A program made the translations under genes and the position numbers. DNA of 64,000 bases, taken from NCBI RefSeq assembly GCF_014696065.1, contig NZ_JACJPL010000027.1, positions 372,001-436,000 on the forward strand. Direction: 5' to 3'. Shown in pieces: positions 33,828-42,702 of this stretch. The DNA comes from Leptolyngbya sp. FACHB-261. Lineage in GTDB: Bacteria; Cyanobacteriota; Cyanobacteriia; FACHB-261. The first letter of the stretch is position 1. Every line of letters begins with the position of its first letter. The notes under the pieces are model-generated. The model saw only the letters and a list, made by a program, of their open reading frames with translations. It was not told where the DNA came from and made no database searches.

Positions 33828-34444
33828 CTAACCTGCAGCCTGAGGCTGAGACGTAGTCGCAGTCCGGACTCCGATGCTTCTTTGAAAAGCTGGCCGTTGG
33901 CTTAGTCGCTGCATGTAGCTGACGACAGCAGGGTAAGCACTCAAGTCCAGCCTAAGCAGGACCGGGATGTAGTTGAGGATAGAACCCACTGCGACATCAG
34001 CAACGCTAAACTGCTCCCCTAACAAGAAGGGCTGTTTCTCTAGCAATTGATTGAGTGGTGTCAATAGGCGGGGCATCTCGCGCTCCCGGTTAGCCTCAAC
34101 AAAGATGCCCGGTCCCAAAGTGGCGTTGGCGAATAGAGTCCACTGGTTTAGTAAGGCACGTTGTTCGGGCGAGAGGGCTGCCTGACCATATTGCTCAGCC
34201 CCATGTTTCTCCGTCCCATATTTCTCAGTCAGATAGAGCAGAATTGCGCCTGACTCCCAGAGTCTGAAGTCCCCGTCGCTGAGAGCAGGCACCTTGCTAA
34301 AAGGATTGATTGCCAGAACTCCGGCTGTCGGTGCTCTCCAGCTTGCACGTCTAGCAAGACAAACTCATAGGGAATAGCCAGCTCTTCTAGGTACCACTGG
34401 ACGATCGAGGCCCGGCTGCGTGCGCCACCATAAAGCTTTAACAT
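33828..34444 (-). pseudogene. Glutathione S-transferase, broken by a one-base frameshift
   Basis: The N-terminal thioredoxin-like part (MLKLYGGARSRASIVQWYLE, to EHRQPEF) is read from 34444. The rest (LAINPFSKVPALSDGDFRLW, ESGAILLYLTEKYG and the helical domain to 33828) is in the next frame. The break lies at about 34316-34318, in TTCTGG; one added base restores a full protein of about 205 residues. All other family features are intact: the cis-Pro region KVPAL, ESGAI and the C-terminal FSVADVAVGS. Either the gene is recently inactivated or a base is missing from the assembly. Confidence 0.85.
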
Positions 34445-34596
34445 GCTGCGGCTAACCCATCTTGGGTTAAGGAATCTACAGCTACCTATCGTGGCTTAAC
34501 TGCTGTAGCTCAACAGCATGATTTATTTCGTGCCGGCTCCATAGGTCGGGCAGTGAAGCCCAAGTAGACCCATTAGCGTCGCGTCAGCTACCCAAA

Positions 34597-34851
34597 CTAG
34601 ATCACGGTTGGTGTGAGCGGGGTCCGTTTGCGAGCAATAAACCGGACTGAGATTCGCCGCAGGCCCAATTCGCGCTCGAACTCAGCGATGTAGTCTACGC
34701 CCTCGCCTCCGCTTTCTCGCTCATCGAGTTTGCGCAGCAGAGCCAGAATTGCGTCGTCCAGCCCTGGATCACCCTCAAATAGGTGCATCAGGGTTTCGCA
34801 GCAATCATCGTCTGGGTAGATGGGAATGTAGTAAATCTGCTTGGCATCCAT
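34597..34851 (-). CDS. Small hypothetical protein
   Basis: An 84-residue soluble protein (MDAKQIYYIPIYPDDDCCET, then GVDYIAEFERELGLRRISVR), acidic in the middle and basic at the end. It looks conserved in style but I do not recognise a family. It lies between the glutathione transferase and the exbD gene, on the same strand. Confidence 0.6.
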   Translation of the reverse strand: MDAKQIYYIPIYPDDDCCETLMHLFEGDPGLDDAILALLRKLDERESGGEGVDYIAEFERELGLRRISVRFIARKRTPLTPTVI

Positions 34852-35108
34852 AGACGCTGCCCTTGCAATCTAGAAATTAAGCTGAGGATGACTGGTCCTG
34901 GGTCAACGTTATCATTACTGGTCAAAAGCCAGTTGTCCGGTGTCATGCTTCTTCGCCATGCGTCGCTACGAGCTGGAGCCAACTGAAGCCCTGCAAGGCT
35001 GTTAGAAAGCCTACGTTTTGTGAGGCCCCGGTTTGTGAAGCCATAGTTTATCAGCTCAGACATCAGCCCAGAGTTTAGGTACAAGCAAGTTATGTACAAG
35101 TGCCTGTG

Positions 35109-35522
35109 CTAATTCTGCTCAAGCGCTAAAGACACCCGGTCCCCTCCCACAGCCCGCATCTCACCCAACAGTTGCACGACCTCTTGATAGGCCAAAGTCC
35201 GATCCGCCTGGAGTACCACTGTTCCTTTGGGGTTTTGGCCTAGATAGGACTGGATTGCCTGAGCCATTTGCGCCGAATCTACGGGGCGGTTCTTCAATAA
35301 AATCTGGTTGCCTGGGTTGAGCCCAATTACTAGTGGATCTGCCATTTCCTGCTGGCTAACCCCAGCCTGGGTACTAGGCAAATTCACATTCAGCACTGGC
35401 TGCCGCGTCAGGCTGAGGGAGGCCAGGACGAAGAAAGTCAGCACGGTTAGCGTCACATCTAACAAGGGCACCAAGTTAATGACAGGCATTTCAGAGCCCT
35501 GTCTGCCGTGCTTGAAGCGCAT
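35109..35522 (-). CDS. exbD: ExbD/TolR family biopolymer transporter
   Basis: A 137-residue protein with one N-terminal membrane helix (PVINLVPLLDVTLTVLTFFV). The conserved proton-path Asp is in PLLDV, and a periplasmic domain follows (VVLQADRTLAYQEVVQLLGE). With ExbB it forms the proton-driven motor that energises TonB for outer-membrane uptake. It follows exbB after 53 bases. A TonB-like gene at 38712 and the Fut iron genes nearby support an iron-uptake role rather than Tol function. Confidence 0.9.
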   Translation of the reverse strand: MRFKHGRQGSEMPVINLVPLLDVTLTVLTFFVLASLSLTRQPVLNVNLPSTQAGVSQQEMADPLVIGLNPGNQILLKNRPVDSAQMAQAIQSYLGQNPKGTVVLQADRTLAYQEVVQLLGEMRAVGGDRVSLALEQN

Positions 35523-35575
35523 CTTTTTCCAGCGTGCAGAGAGAAGAGGACAAGTTAGAGGTTGGGGGCGGGAAG

Positions 35576-36259
35576 TTAGGGGAGTTGGGGTTCTGGGAGA
35601 GAAGTCACAGAAGCAGCATCGTTGGTGCCAGATATCTCAGGCCACACCTGACGATAAATCAGCTCCAAGTCACTGCCAATGCCTGAGAAATACTCGACCT
35701 GGCGGGCCTGTAAAGTCACAAACACCCGAAAAAAGACCAGGGCCACAATTGCCACAATCGTGCCCATTGCCGTCGTAATTAAGGCTTCGCCGATCCCCTG
35801 GGTGGCGCTTTGAGCATTGGTGCTTGCGACGTCGCCTAGCTCCAGGTTCATGAAGGTTTGAATCAGGCCAGTCACGGTTCCCAATAGCCCCAGCAAAGGC
35901 GCTAGCGCAACCACTGTTTCCAGCAGCTTATCGCCCTGACGCATTTTGACAAATTCTCGATCGCCAGCGGCTTCTAGCGCCAATCGGAAGGTTTCCGGGG
36001 TGGGCTGCTTTAGGGTCAGGGGGGCCAAGAGAAAGCGTCCAATCGGTTGGCTCTGGGCTTGCTCAGCCAAGATTGCTGCCTTGCTGAGATCAGAGCGGGC
36101 TGCCGCCAGCACCTCGTGGGCGACTCGGTCCTCCTGGCGCAACAACTGCAGCCAAAACCAGGCACGCTCTAGGGCACAAGCCAGAGTAGCCACTGATAAC
36201 CCCAGAAGTGGCCACATGACTGGACCACCCAGAACAAATAGGTCGAATAGTCTCGCCAT
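35576..36259 (-). CDS. exbB: ExbB/MotA/TolQ family proton channel
   Basis: A 227-residue protein with three membrane segments: the first near the N-terminus (GGPVMWPLLGLSVATLACAL), the second with VALAPLLGLLGTVTGLIQTF and the third with GEALITTAMGTIVAIVALVFF. These are the family signatures. It partners with ExbD to couple proton flow to TonB. ATG 36259 is preferred over the preceding GTG 36262. It is the first gene of the exbB-exbD operon and divergent from futC. Confidence 0.92.
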   Translation of the reverse strand: MARLFDLFVLGGPVMWPLLGLSVATLACALERAWFWLQLLRQEDRVAHEVLAAARSDLSKAAILAEQAQSQPIGRFLLAPLTLKQPTPETFRLALEAAGDREFVKMRQGDKLLETVVALAPLLGLLGTVTGLIQTFMNLELGDVASTNAQSATQGIGEALITTAMGTIVAIVALVFFRVFVTLQARQVEYFSGIGSDLELIYRQVWPEISGTNDAASVTSLPEPQLP

Positions 36260-36262
36260 CAC

Positions 36263-36578
36263 TTCAAGCCCATAGCGCTAGGCGCCCACAACTCTGAACT
36301 CCACAAATCCAAACTTAGATGCCTCGCAGAGTCTGCCCGATTGAGGACACTTTCGAGAAGACAGCTTAGAAAAGCTATTGAGAAAGACTCTCAGCCTCGG
36401 TATTATACAAGTCTTTTACTTCAATCTTGGAGTAGGACTCAAACTAGCAGCATAGTGGCTCTGGTCAACATTTGCAGACCGGATCTGACGCTTTAAGGGA
36501 GTCTGTCTTTTAGGATGATCCTGAGGACAATCGCCTCTACTAATTGCAAACCAGTTTAGTTAGCTACCCCCAGCCATC
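36263..36578. promoter_or_regulatory. Divergent exbB/futC control region with a Fur-like element
   Basis: This 316-base gap separates two divergent iron-uptake units. TGAGAAA-G-ACTCTCA (36379-36393) has the 7-1-7 form of Fur half-sites, though with a weak match to TGATAAT. AT-rich TATTATACAA follows at 36401-36410 as a possible -10 region. Iron control is expected for these genes; the exact site is an inference. Confidence 0.4.
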
Positions 36579-37715
36579 ATGCCGCAACCAGCCATCCTGG
36601 AGCTTCAGCACGTTACCCGGCAGTTTGCTCACAACCTCAGACCTGCGGTGGCCAACTTATCGCTTAGCCTGCCCCAGGGAGATATCCTAGCGATTCTGGG
36701 GCCTTCAGGTTGCGGTAAAACAACTTTACTGCGGCTGATCGCAGGTTTTGAGCGTCCAGAGATAGGACAGATTCAGATCGCGGCCCGGCCTGTGGTAGCA
36801 CTGGGCTGTTGGGTAGAGCCGGAGCTACGCTCAGTGGGCATGGTGTTTCAGGATTTTGCCCTATTTCCCCACCTGACTTTGGCCCAAAACGTTGCTTTTG
36901 GGCTGCACAAAATTTGCAAAGGGGATCCTAAAGGCTTAGAGCAAAAAGTGGCAGAGGCTATTGCCCTAGTCGATTTGACCGGCTTAAATAATCGCTATCC
37001 TCACGAGCTATCGGGAGGGCAACAGCAACGAGTGGCATTAGCACGGGCCTTGGCTCCCCATCCAGCATTGATTTTGCTGGATGAACCCTTCAGCAATTTG
37101 GATGTTGGGGTTCGGCTACAACTCCGCTCCAATGTTCGCGATATTCTTAAACGGACTCAAACTTCTGCAGTGTTTGTCACCCACGACCAGGAAGAAGCAT
37201 TATCCCTGGCGGATTGGGTTGCAGTTATGCGGGATGGGGTACTGGAGCAATTCGACCGGCCCGAGGTAGTTTACAGCCGACCAGCCTCTCAATTCGTGGC
37301 TGAATTTGTAACTCAAGCCAATTTTTTACCCGCCCAATCTTGCGCGGAGGGCTGGCTTACTGAAGTTGGCTGTTTTGTCCTGCCTACCCTAGCTTCAGCT
37401 CACATTGCTGGCGATCAAGCTGTGTTGATGGTACGCCAAGAAGATCTCTGCCTGGAAGCCTGTGCTGAGGCTAATGTGGTTATACGCGAGCGACAGTTTC
37501 TGGGCCGCGAAAATCGTTACGGCTTACTCACTGCCTCAGGATTGGAGCTATATGCCCGCACCCCTGCCCGTCAAGTTTTAGCAGTGGGAACCCGTGTCCA
37601 GTTGCAGCTCAATTGTGAGGGCTTGTATTTGTTTGCCCCTGGCACTAGCCATTCGGTAGGTTCGACCACAACACAACCACTGTCCCCTGCCCATTACGAG
37701 TCGGCACCAGGTTGA
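36579..37715 (+). CDS. futC: Iron(III) ABC transporter ATP-binding protein (FutC/FbpC-like)
   Basis: A 378-residue ATPase. Walker A GPSGCGKTT starts at residue 41, LSGGQQQRVALARAL and Walker B LILLDEPFSNLD follow, with a C-terminal regulatory TOBE-like domain (VVIRERQFLGRENRYGLLTA). It best fits the ferric-iron FbpC/FutC group. Its partners FutA (39043) and FutB (42524) lie within 6 kb but on separate transcripts. Its 3' end overlaps the convergent TonB-like gene by 71 bases. Confidence 0.85.
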   Translation: MPQPAILELQHVTRQFAHNLRPAVANLSLSLPQGDILAILGPSGCGKTTLLRLIAGFERPEIGQIQIAARPVVALGCWVEPELRSVGMVFQDFALFPHLTLAQNVAFGLHKICKGDPKGLEQKVAEAIALVDLTGLNNRYPHELSGGQQQRVALARALAPHPALILLDEPFSNLDVGVRLQLRSNVRDILKRTQTSAVFVTHDQEEALSLADWVAVMRDGVLEQFDRPEVVYSRPASQFVAEFVTQANFLPAQSCAEGWLTEVGCFVLPTLASAHIAGDQAVLMVRQEDLCLEACAEANVVIRERQFLGRENRYGLLTASGLELYARTPARQVLAVGTRVQLQLNCEGLYLFAPGTSHSVGSTTTQPLSPAHYESAPG

Positions 37716-38712
37716 GATAGCGGGTGAACACACCCTGTTTTACCTCATACACGGGTCCATTTGCATAGTTTTTGATTTCTGAAACAGAGAAGCCTTGAGC
37801 CTGGAGAGAAGGGGCCAAAGTTTCGTCAAACAAACGCTTAGGTGTACTGGCCGAAACCAGTAGCAAATCACCTGTAATCCCAGGATTTAAGTTCAGGGTT
37901 TGAGTTGAGTTAGTAGCCCAAAATAGCTCTGGCCGTGATAAGTTTTCACGAATAACCTGAGGCTGCTCAACACTCGTTAAATCGTTCAAAATAGTGCTGA
38001 GCTTTGTTTTAGCTTGCATCGCCTGCTGCAAGTTCTCAGATGTGAGTGGCTGCGCTGCTAATACGTAAAGCGTGCCTCGCTCTGGAGTGGAAAACAGGCT
38101 GAGATATCGCTTCTCACCCCGCTTGGAAAGCTCATACACCCGAATACCAGCATCGTCGTTAACCAGTTGCACCTCGTACCGCTGAGCCTCTAATGACTCT
38201 TGAAGGTTGCGAGATACCGAGGTCAGTCGCATTCCTTCAGCCTGCCAGCAGTTGCCTAGACCCTCACAGCCTGACTGAACCCCAGAGACATGGGGAAAAT
38301 CAGCAAAGGCGGAGACAGGAACTGATGTAGAAGGCGATGGAGTCACAGATGGGGCTGGCGAAATGGTGGCTTTAGGTGAGGCTTTGACAGTAGGGGTTGG
38401 AGGTTGGGGGCTGGGAGCTGGAATGGGCAGGACCGATTGAGGCGGCGAGGCTAGCAGCCGAGGGGGAGAAGCTTGAGGCTTAGAGGAAATTGAGGCAGTG
38501 TTCCTTGGCTGCACAACTTTAGGTTGTTCGGGAGGCTGTTCGCGAGGTAGTTCGCGCACCCCAACTGTTTCTGGTCCGGGGTCTGGCAGCTTGGGTTCAG
38601 GTGAGGGGATCGGCAAGCTTAGCAATATGCCGTGAAACCCTAGAGAGAGCAGCAGGAGCCGGGCTGGGGCGGGCACTCTCAAGAACCGGGACCAGGACTG
38701 AAGTTGAAGCAT
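37645..38712 (-). CDS. TonB-like proline-rich envelope protein
   Basis: ATG 38712 starts a 355-residue protein. A membrane anchor (about residues 14-32, ARLLLLSLGFHGILLSLPIP) is followed by about 120 residues rich in Pro, Ser and Lys, as in TonB. The C-terminal half (ELFWATNSTQTLNLNPGITG, VYEVKQGVFTRYLNLVP) is a globular domain not clearly like the classical TonB C-terminus. The exbB-exbD pair and iron transporter around it make an energy-transducing role plausible. It could instead be a TonB-independent periplasm-spanning protein. It overlaps futC tail to tail by 71 bases. Confidence 0.65.
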   Translation of the reverse strand: MLQLQSWSRFLRVPAPARLLLLSLGFHGILLSLPIPSPEPKLPDPGPETVGVRELPREQPPEQPKVVQPRNTASISSKPQASPPRLLASPPQSVLPIPAPSPQPPTPTVKASPKATISPAPSVTPSPSTSVPVSAFADFPHVSGVQSGCEGLGNCWQAEGMRLTSVSRNLQESLEAQRYEVQLVNDDAGIRVYELSKRGEKRYLSLFSTPERGTLYVLAAQPLTSENLQQAMQAKTKLSTILNDLTSVEQPQVIRENLSRPELFWATNSTQTLNLNPGITGDLLLVSASTPKRLFDETLAPSLQAQGFSVSEIKNYANGPVYEVKQGVFTRYLNLVPTRNGQGTVVVLWSNLPNG

Positions 38713-39042
38713 AGACCGAGGAGACTTGTAGGCAAGACTAAACGAATGAAAAACCTTGTCAACAGAATACTGAGTATTTAAACGAAATCTTGAATTGATG
38801 ACCCTCACCAAGCTTTCTCAAGCAACAATCCAAAGCCCCAAACAGGTCCGTACTGTGCCTTAGAGAAGGTTGCACAAAATCTAAAGCAGGAGGTTGACAG
38901 GGATGTCAGCTGCCATTTATTGTCAAGGCTTGAAATAGGCAATTAGGAACTACTTTCATTAAGCGTACGATACCGCAAAGCGAGGCGGCTGCTCAAGCAG
39001 CCCCTGATCAGTTGAGAGACAGGAGCAAAATCAGCAAGAACA
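38713..39042. promoter_or_regulatory. Divergent control region between the TonB-like gene and futA
   Basis: This 330-base gap probably holds promoters in both directions. For futA, TTGACA (38894-38899) lies 17 bases before TTATTG (38917-38922). TGACA-TGTCA forms a small inverted repeat nearby. I see no clear Fur box and no gene. Confidence 0.4.
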
Positions 39043-40083
39043 ATGAAAATTACTCGGCGCGTTTTCATGGCCTCTGGCTCAGCGATGGCAGCAGTCGCTC
39101 TAGGTCAGTTCAGCAGAGCCAGTGCCCAGACGGGGGTGGTCAATCTCTACTCTGCCCGTCACTACGACACCGATGATGCTCTGTACGAGAGCTTTACTCG
39201 CAAGACGGGAATTCGGGTCAATCTGGTTGAGGCCGAGGCTGATCAACTAATCGAACGAATCAAAAGCGAGGGGGCCAATAGCCCAGCTGATGTGCTGATC
39301 ACTGTCGATGCCGGCCGCCTATGGCGCGCTCAAGAAGCCGGGATTTTGCAGCCCTTCACTTCGCCTAGACTGAAGTCCAGCGTGCCCCGGAGCCTTCAAG
39401 AGCCTAGTGGCTTATGGTTAGGGCTCTCCAGGCGGGCGCGGGTGATCATGTACCACAAGGACCGCGTCAATCCAGCGGAGCTCTCAACTTACGAAGCGCT
39501 AGCTGATCCCAAGTGGCGTGGGCGCATTTTGGTCCGCAGTTCCACCAACGTTTACAACCAGTCTTTGACTGGCTCCGTGTTGGCTGCGCTGGGACCTCAA
39601 CGCACAGAGGCCTGGGCTCGCGGCCTGGTTGCTAATTTTGCTCGTGCGCCCCAGGGTGGCGATAGCGATCAAATTCGAGCGGTTGCCGCAGGTGCAGGAG
39701 ACTTGGCAATTTCGAACACCTACTATTTGGCACGTCTAGCTAAGTCAGACAAGCCGGAAGACCGGGCAGTGGCGCAGAAGATCGGCGTGTTTTTTCCAAA
39801 CCAACGCGATCGGGGCACCCACATCAATATCAGCGGCGGCGGTGTAGTCAAAACCGCTCCTAACAAAGAAGGTGCAGTCAAGTTTTTAGAGCATTTGGTC
39901 AGCCCAGAAGCTCAGGCCGTTTTCGCACGTGGCAACAACGAATATCCAGTCATTTCTGGTGTTCCTCTTGATCCAGTTTTGGTTAGCTATGGCAACTTCA
40001 AAGCGGACGAAATGAATGCTGCTGTGTATGGCCGCAACAATGCTGAAGCTCTGCGCCTGATGGATCGTGCTGGCTGGCGCTAG
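39043..40083 (+). CDS. futA: Iron(III) ABC transporter substrate-binding protein
   Basis: A 346-residue periplasmic ferric-iron binding protein of the FutA type. A twin-arginine leader ([17 protein letters not shown]) suggests folded export through Tat, as for cyanobacterial FutA2. Likely iron ligands are His40 and Tyr41 (SARHYD), Tyr171 (NVYNQS) and the Tyr227-Tyr228 pair (ISNTYYLA), matching the His plus four Tyr pattern of the family. It delivers iron to FutB/FutC. A strong 19 bp palindrome follows the gene. Confidence 0.93.
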   Translation: MKITRRVFMASGSAMAAVALGQFSRASAQTGVVNLYSARHYDTDDALYESFTRKTGIRVNLVEAEADQLIERIKSEGANSPADVLITVDAGRLWRAQEAGILQPFTSPRLKSSVPRSLQEPSGLWLGLSRRARVIMYHKDRVNPAELSTYEALADPKWRGRILVRSSTNVYNQSLTGSVLAALGPQRTEAWARGLVANFARAPQGGDSDQIRAVAAGAGDLAISNTYYLARLAKSDKPEDRAVAQKIGVFFPNQRDRGTHINISGGGVVKTAPNKEGAVKFLEHLVSPEAQAVFARGNNEYPVISGVPLDPVLVSYGNFKADEMNAAVYGRNNAEALRLMDRAGWR

Positions 40084-40120
40084 TATGTCTTGTTTATTAC
40101 AAGTCTCTTGAAGGTTTAAA

Positions 40121-40163
40121 TCAGTGCAATAGGGGTGAGACTAGCTCACCCCTATTGCACTGA
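40121..40163. terminator. 19 bp perfect inverted repeat after futA
   Basis: Bases 40121-40139 (starting TCAGTGCAATAGGGG) are the exact reverse complement of 40145-40163, with a five-base loop ACTAG. It lies between the convergent futA and pentapeptide-repeat genes and could end or stabilise both transcripts. No T-run follows on the plus strand. ATTGCACTGA recurs at about 40174-40183. Confidence 0.65.
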
Positions 40164-40197
40164 TTGCCCTTTGATTGCACTGACTAGTGCTATGCGT

Positions 40198-40701
40198 TTA
40201 CTGCTGAACGCTGCCGTCTGGTAGAATTGCGCCTTTGAGATTGGCTTTGGCTGCTTTCAGAACTGCCGGATCCACCTTGGCTCCACTCAGATCAGCATCC
40301 TGAAGATTGATATTGTTCAAATTCGTGCCCTTTAGTTCCGCCCCTCTCAAGAAGGCACTGCTTAGATTGGCCCCACTCAAGTTGGCTCCACTTAAGTTGG
40401 CCGCCGCTAAACCAGCCTGGCTTAAGTTAGCGTTACTGAGATTGGCGTTGCTGAGGTTGGCGCTATCAAAGAAAGCACCGCTGAGGTTGGCATTTGTCAG
40501 GTCAGCGCTGCTCAAGTCAGCCCCATTCAGTCGAGTTTCACTGAGGTCTGCGCCGCTAAGCTGAGCTGCTTTCAAGCTAGCACCGTTCAAGTCACATTGC
40601 TTGCAAGTTTTCGTTTTTAAGAGTTGCTGGCTGGGGTCGGGTTTGGCACAACCCAGAGCCGCAAAACAGCAAAGCGTCAGAATTAGCGTTTTGAGTTTCA
40701 T
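40198..40701 (-). CDS. Pentapeptide repeat lipoprotein
   Basis: A 167-residue protein with a lipoprotein leader (LILTLCCFAALGC, Cys18). About 20 pentapeptide repeats of the A(D/N)LSx type follow (ANLSNANLSNANLSQ), forming a right-handed quadrilateral beta-helix. Such proteins are abundant in cyanobacteria and mostly of unknown role. A CKQC motif near residue 33 precedes the repeats. It sits between futA and futB, but nothing ties it to iron. Confidence 0.88.
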   Translation of the reverse strand: MKLKTLILTLCCFAALGCAKPDPSQQLLKTKTCKQCDLNGASLKAAQLSGADLSETRLNGADLSSADLTNANLSGAFFDSANLSNANLSNANLSQAGLAAANLSGANLSGANLSSAFLRGAELKGTNLNNINLQDADLSGAKVDPAVLKAAKANLKGAILPDGSVQQ

Positions 40702-40799
40702 CGAAGAAGTTCAGCAATTAGCTAGGAGGCATCTACCTAGATTAATTGGATCACAAATGGGGCCAGAATCGAGCTAGAAGATAGAACTTATGACCAAGA

Positions 40800-42524
40800 C
40801 TAGCGAGCAGCTTGGCGAGACTGGGTAATTTTCCAGCTCAGGAAAATTACTGGAATAATTCCCACGGCAACAATTGCCAAAGCTGGACCTGAGGCTTCAG
40901 CTAGGCGCTCATCCGCTGCCAGTTGATAAACCCGTACGGCTAGCGTATCGAAATTGAACGGTCGAACCACCAAAGTAGCTGGCAATTCCTTCAGGACATC
41001 CACAAAAACTAGCATGGCAGCGGTGAGCAAACTGCCCCACATCAGCGGCGCGTGAATCTTCACCAAAGTGCTGCTAGGGCTATGCCCCAAACTACGAGCT
41101 GCATCATCCAGATTGGGCTTAATCTTGCCCAGACTCGCCTCCACTGTGTTGAAGGAAACTGCTAGAAAACGCACCAAATAAGCAAACACCAGGGCAGTGA
41201 TCGTGCCGCTAAGTAATAGTCCCGTCGAGATCCCTAAAGTGGCACGCATCCAGGCATCCAGTGCATTATCCAGCCGTCCCACAGGAATAAGCACACCGAC
41301 TGCAATCACCGAGCCGGGAACCGCATAGCCCATAGCAGCGATCCGAGTTGCCAAGCGCATGCCCCAGTTGGCTTGTAAGCGCAGACCATAGGCCATGAGG
41401 ACGGCAATGATCACCGCCAAAATAGCAGTAACTGCGGCCAAGACAAAGCTATTGCGTGCTAGCGCCCAAAACCGCTCGTCTAGGGTCTGACTAAGGTTCT
41501 CTAAGGTCATACTCAGCAGCAAGACAGCAGGCAGCAAAAATCCCAACAGCAAGGGCAGGAAACAGGCGACCCAGGCCAGCGCCGCTCTGCCCCCTGCTAA
41601 CAAATAGCCGACGGGTCGGCGTTGAGGCAGGTTGGTTTGGTAGTAGCGAGCTTGGCGGCGAGACCAACGCTCTAGCAAAATCAGCCAGAGGACAAACAGC
41701 AACAGCACTGCGGCTAATTGGGCGGCTGCGGCCCGTTCTCCCATGCCAAACCAAGTGCGGTAGATGCCCGTGGTGAAGGTATCGACCCCAAAGTATTGCA
41801 CCGTCCCGAAATCGTTGAGCACCTCCATGAGCACCAGAGCTAGGCCTGCAACGATCGCCGGTCGGGCCAAGGGCAAGGCAACCGTGGTAAAACTGCGCCA
41901 GGGGCCGCAACCCAAACTACGGCTGGCTTCTAGCGTCCGCACGGACTGCTCTAGAAAGGCCACCCGAGCCAGCAGATAGACATAGGGATAGAGCACCAGA
42001 GTCAGCATGATAATGGCCCCACCCAGTGAGCGAATATTAGGGAACCAATAATCCCTTACGCTCCAACCAAACAGCTGCCGTAGCCCTGTTTGCACGGGGC
42101 CTGCAATCTCTAGCCAATCAGTGTAGGTGTAGGCAAGCACGTAGGCCGGTGCCGCTAGGGGCAACAGCAAGGCCCACTCAAACAACCGACTGCCTGGAAA
42201 CCGACACAGGGTCACCAGCCAAGCAGTACCTACACCGATTAGCAGGACCCCCGAGCCAACGCCCAGCATTAACCATAGGGAGTTGAGCAGGTATCGCGGC
42301 AAAACTGTTGCGGCTAAATGCTGCCAGACCTCAGTGGCAGGCACCAAAATACTGCCTAATACAAACAGAACGGGGGTTGCGATCAAGGCAGCAATTGCAA
42401 TCACAATCACTGTCCAGCTATTCCAGCCCCAATTCCGGCCCCAGTTGCTACCTGTCCACTGAAGAAGCCCTTTTGGGGACCGCGATGCTGGTGGGGTTGC
42501 TTGATCTCGAACTAATTTCGCCAT
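40800..42524 (-). CDS. futB: Iron(III) ABC transporter permease
   Basis: A 574-residue double permease of the FutB/FbpB type with about 12 membrane helices. It has two ATPase-docking EAA-like loops: SLGCGPWRSFTTVALPLARP in the first half and SLGHSPSSTLVKIHAPLMWG in the second. It imports ferric iron with FutA and FutC. ATG 42524 (MAKLVRDQATPP), with AAAAGG upstream, is preferred over the frame start at 42590. The gene is divergent from the antiporter at 42703. Confidence 0.9.
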   Translation of the reverse strand: MAKLVRDQATPPASRSPKGLLQWTGSNWGRNWGWNSWTVIVIAIAALIATPVLFVLGSILVPATEVWQHLAATVLPRYLLNSLWLMLGVGSGVLLIGVGTAWLVTLCRFPGSRLFEWALLLPLAAPAYVLAYTYTDWLEIAGPVQTGLRQLFGWSVRDYWFPNIRSLGGAIIMLTLVLYPYVYLLARVAFLEQSVRTLEASRSLGCGPWRSFTTVALPLARPAIVAGLALVLMEVLNDFGTVQYFGVDTFTTGIYRTWFGMGERAAAAQLAAVLLLFVLWLILLERWSRRQARYYQTNLPQRRPVGYLLAGGRAALAWVACFLPLLLGFLLPAVLLLSMTLENLSQTLDERFWALARNSFVLAAVTAILAVIIAVLMAYGLRLQANWGMRLATRIAAMGYAVPGSVIAVGVLIPVGRLDNALDAWMRATLGISTGLLLSGTITALVFAYLVRFLAVSFNTVEASLGKIKPNLDDAARSLGHSPSSTLVKIHAPLMWGSLLTAAMLVFVDVLKELPATLVVRPFNFDTLAVRVYQLAADERLAEASGPALAIVAVGIIPVIFLSWKITQSRQAAR

Positions 42525-42702
42525 TGCTGCCTTTTCGCGCCCTTCCTTCGTCAAAATATCGTATGCCAGAGCTTCGCCCTCAGCTGCCAACCTACGACCT
42601 GTTCAAGCTAGGATTGCAAGTTGGTCTTGGCAGATCTTTCGCAGCTCTATATAGAGTTCGGGGTTACTCTACGCTTAGAAATTATCTCAGCAGGTGTGAT
42701 CA

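Noticed and set aside
40307-40564. A plus-strand frame with Leu/Ala/Pro repeats
   Set aside because: It is the antisense of the pentapeptide repeats in the lipoprotein gene.
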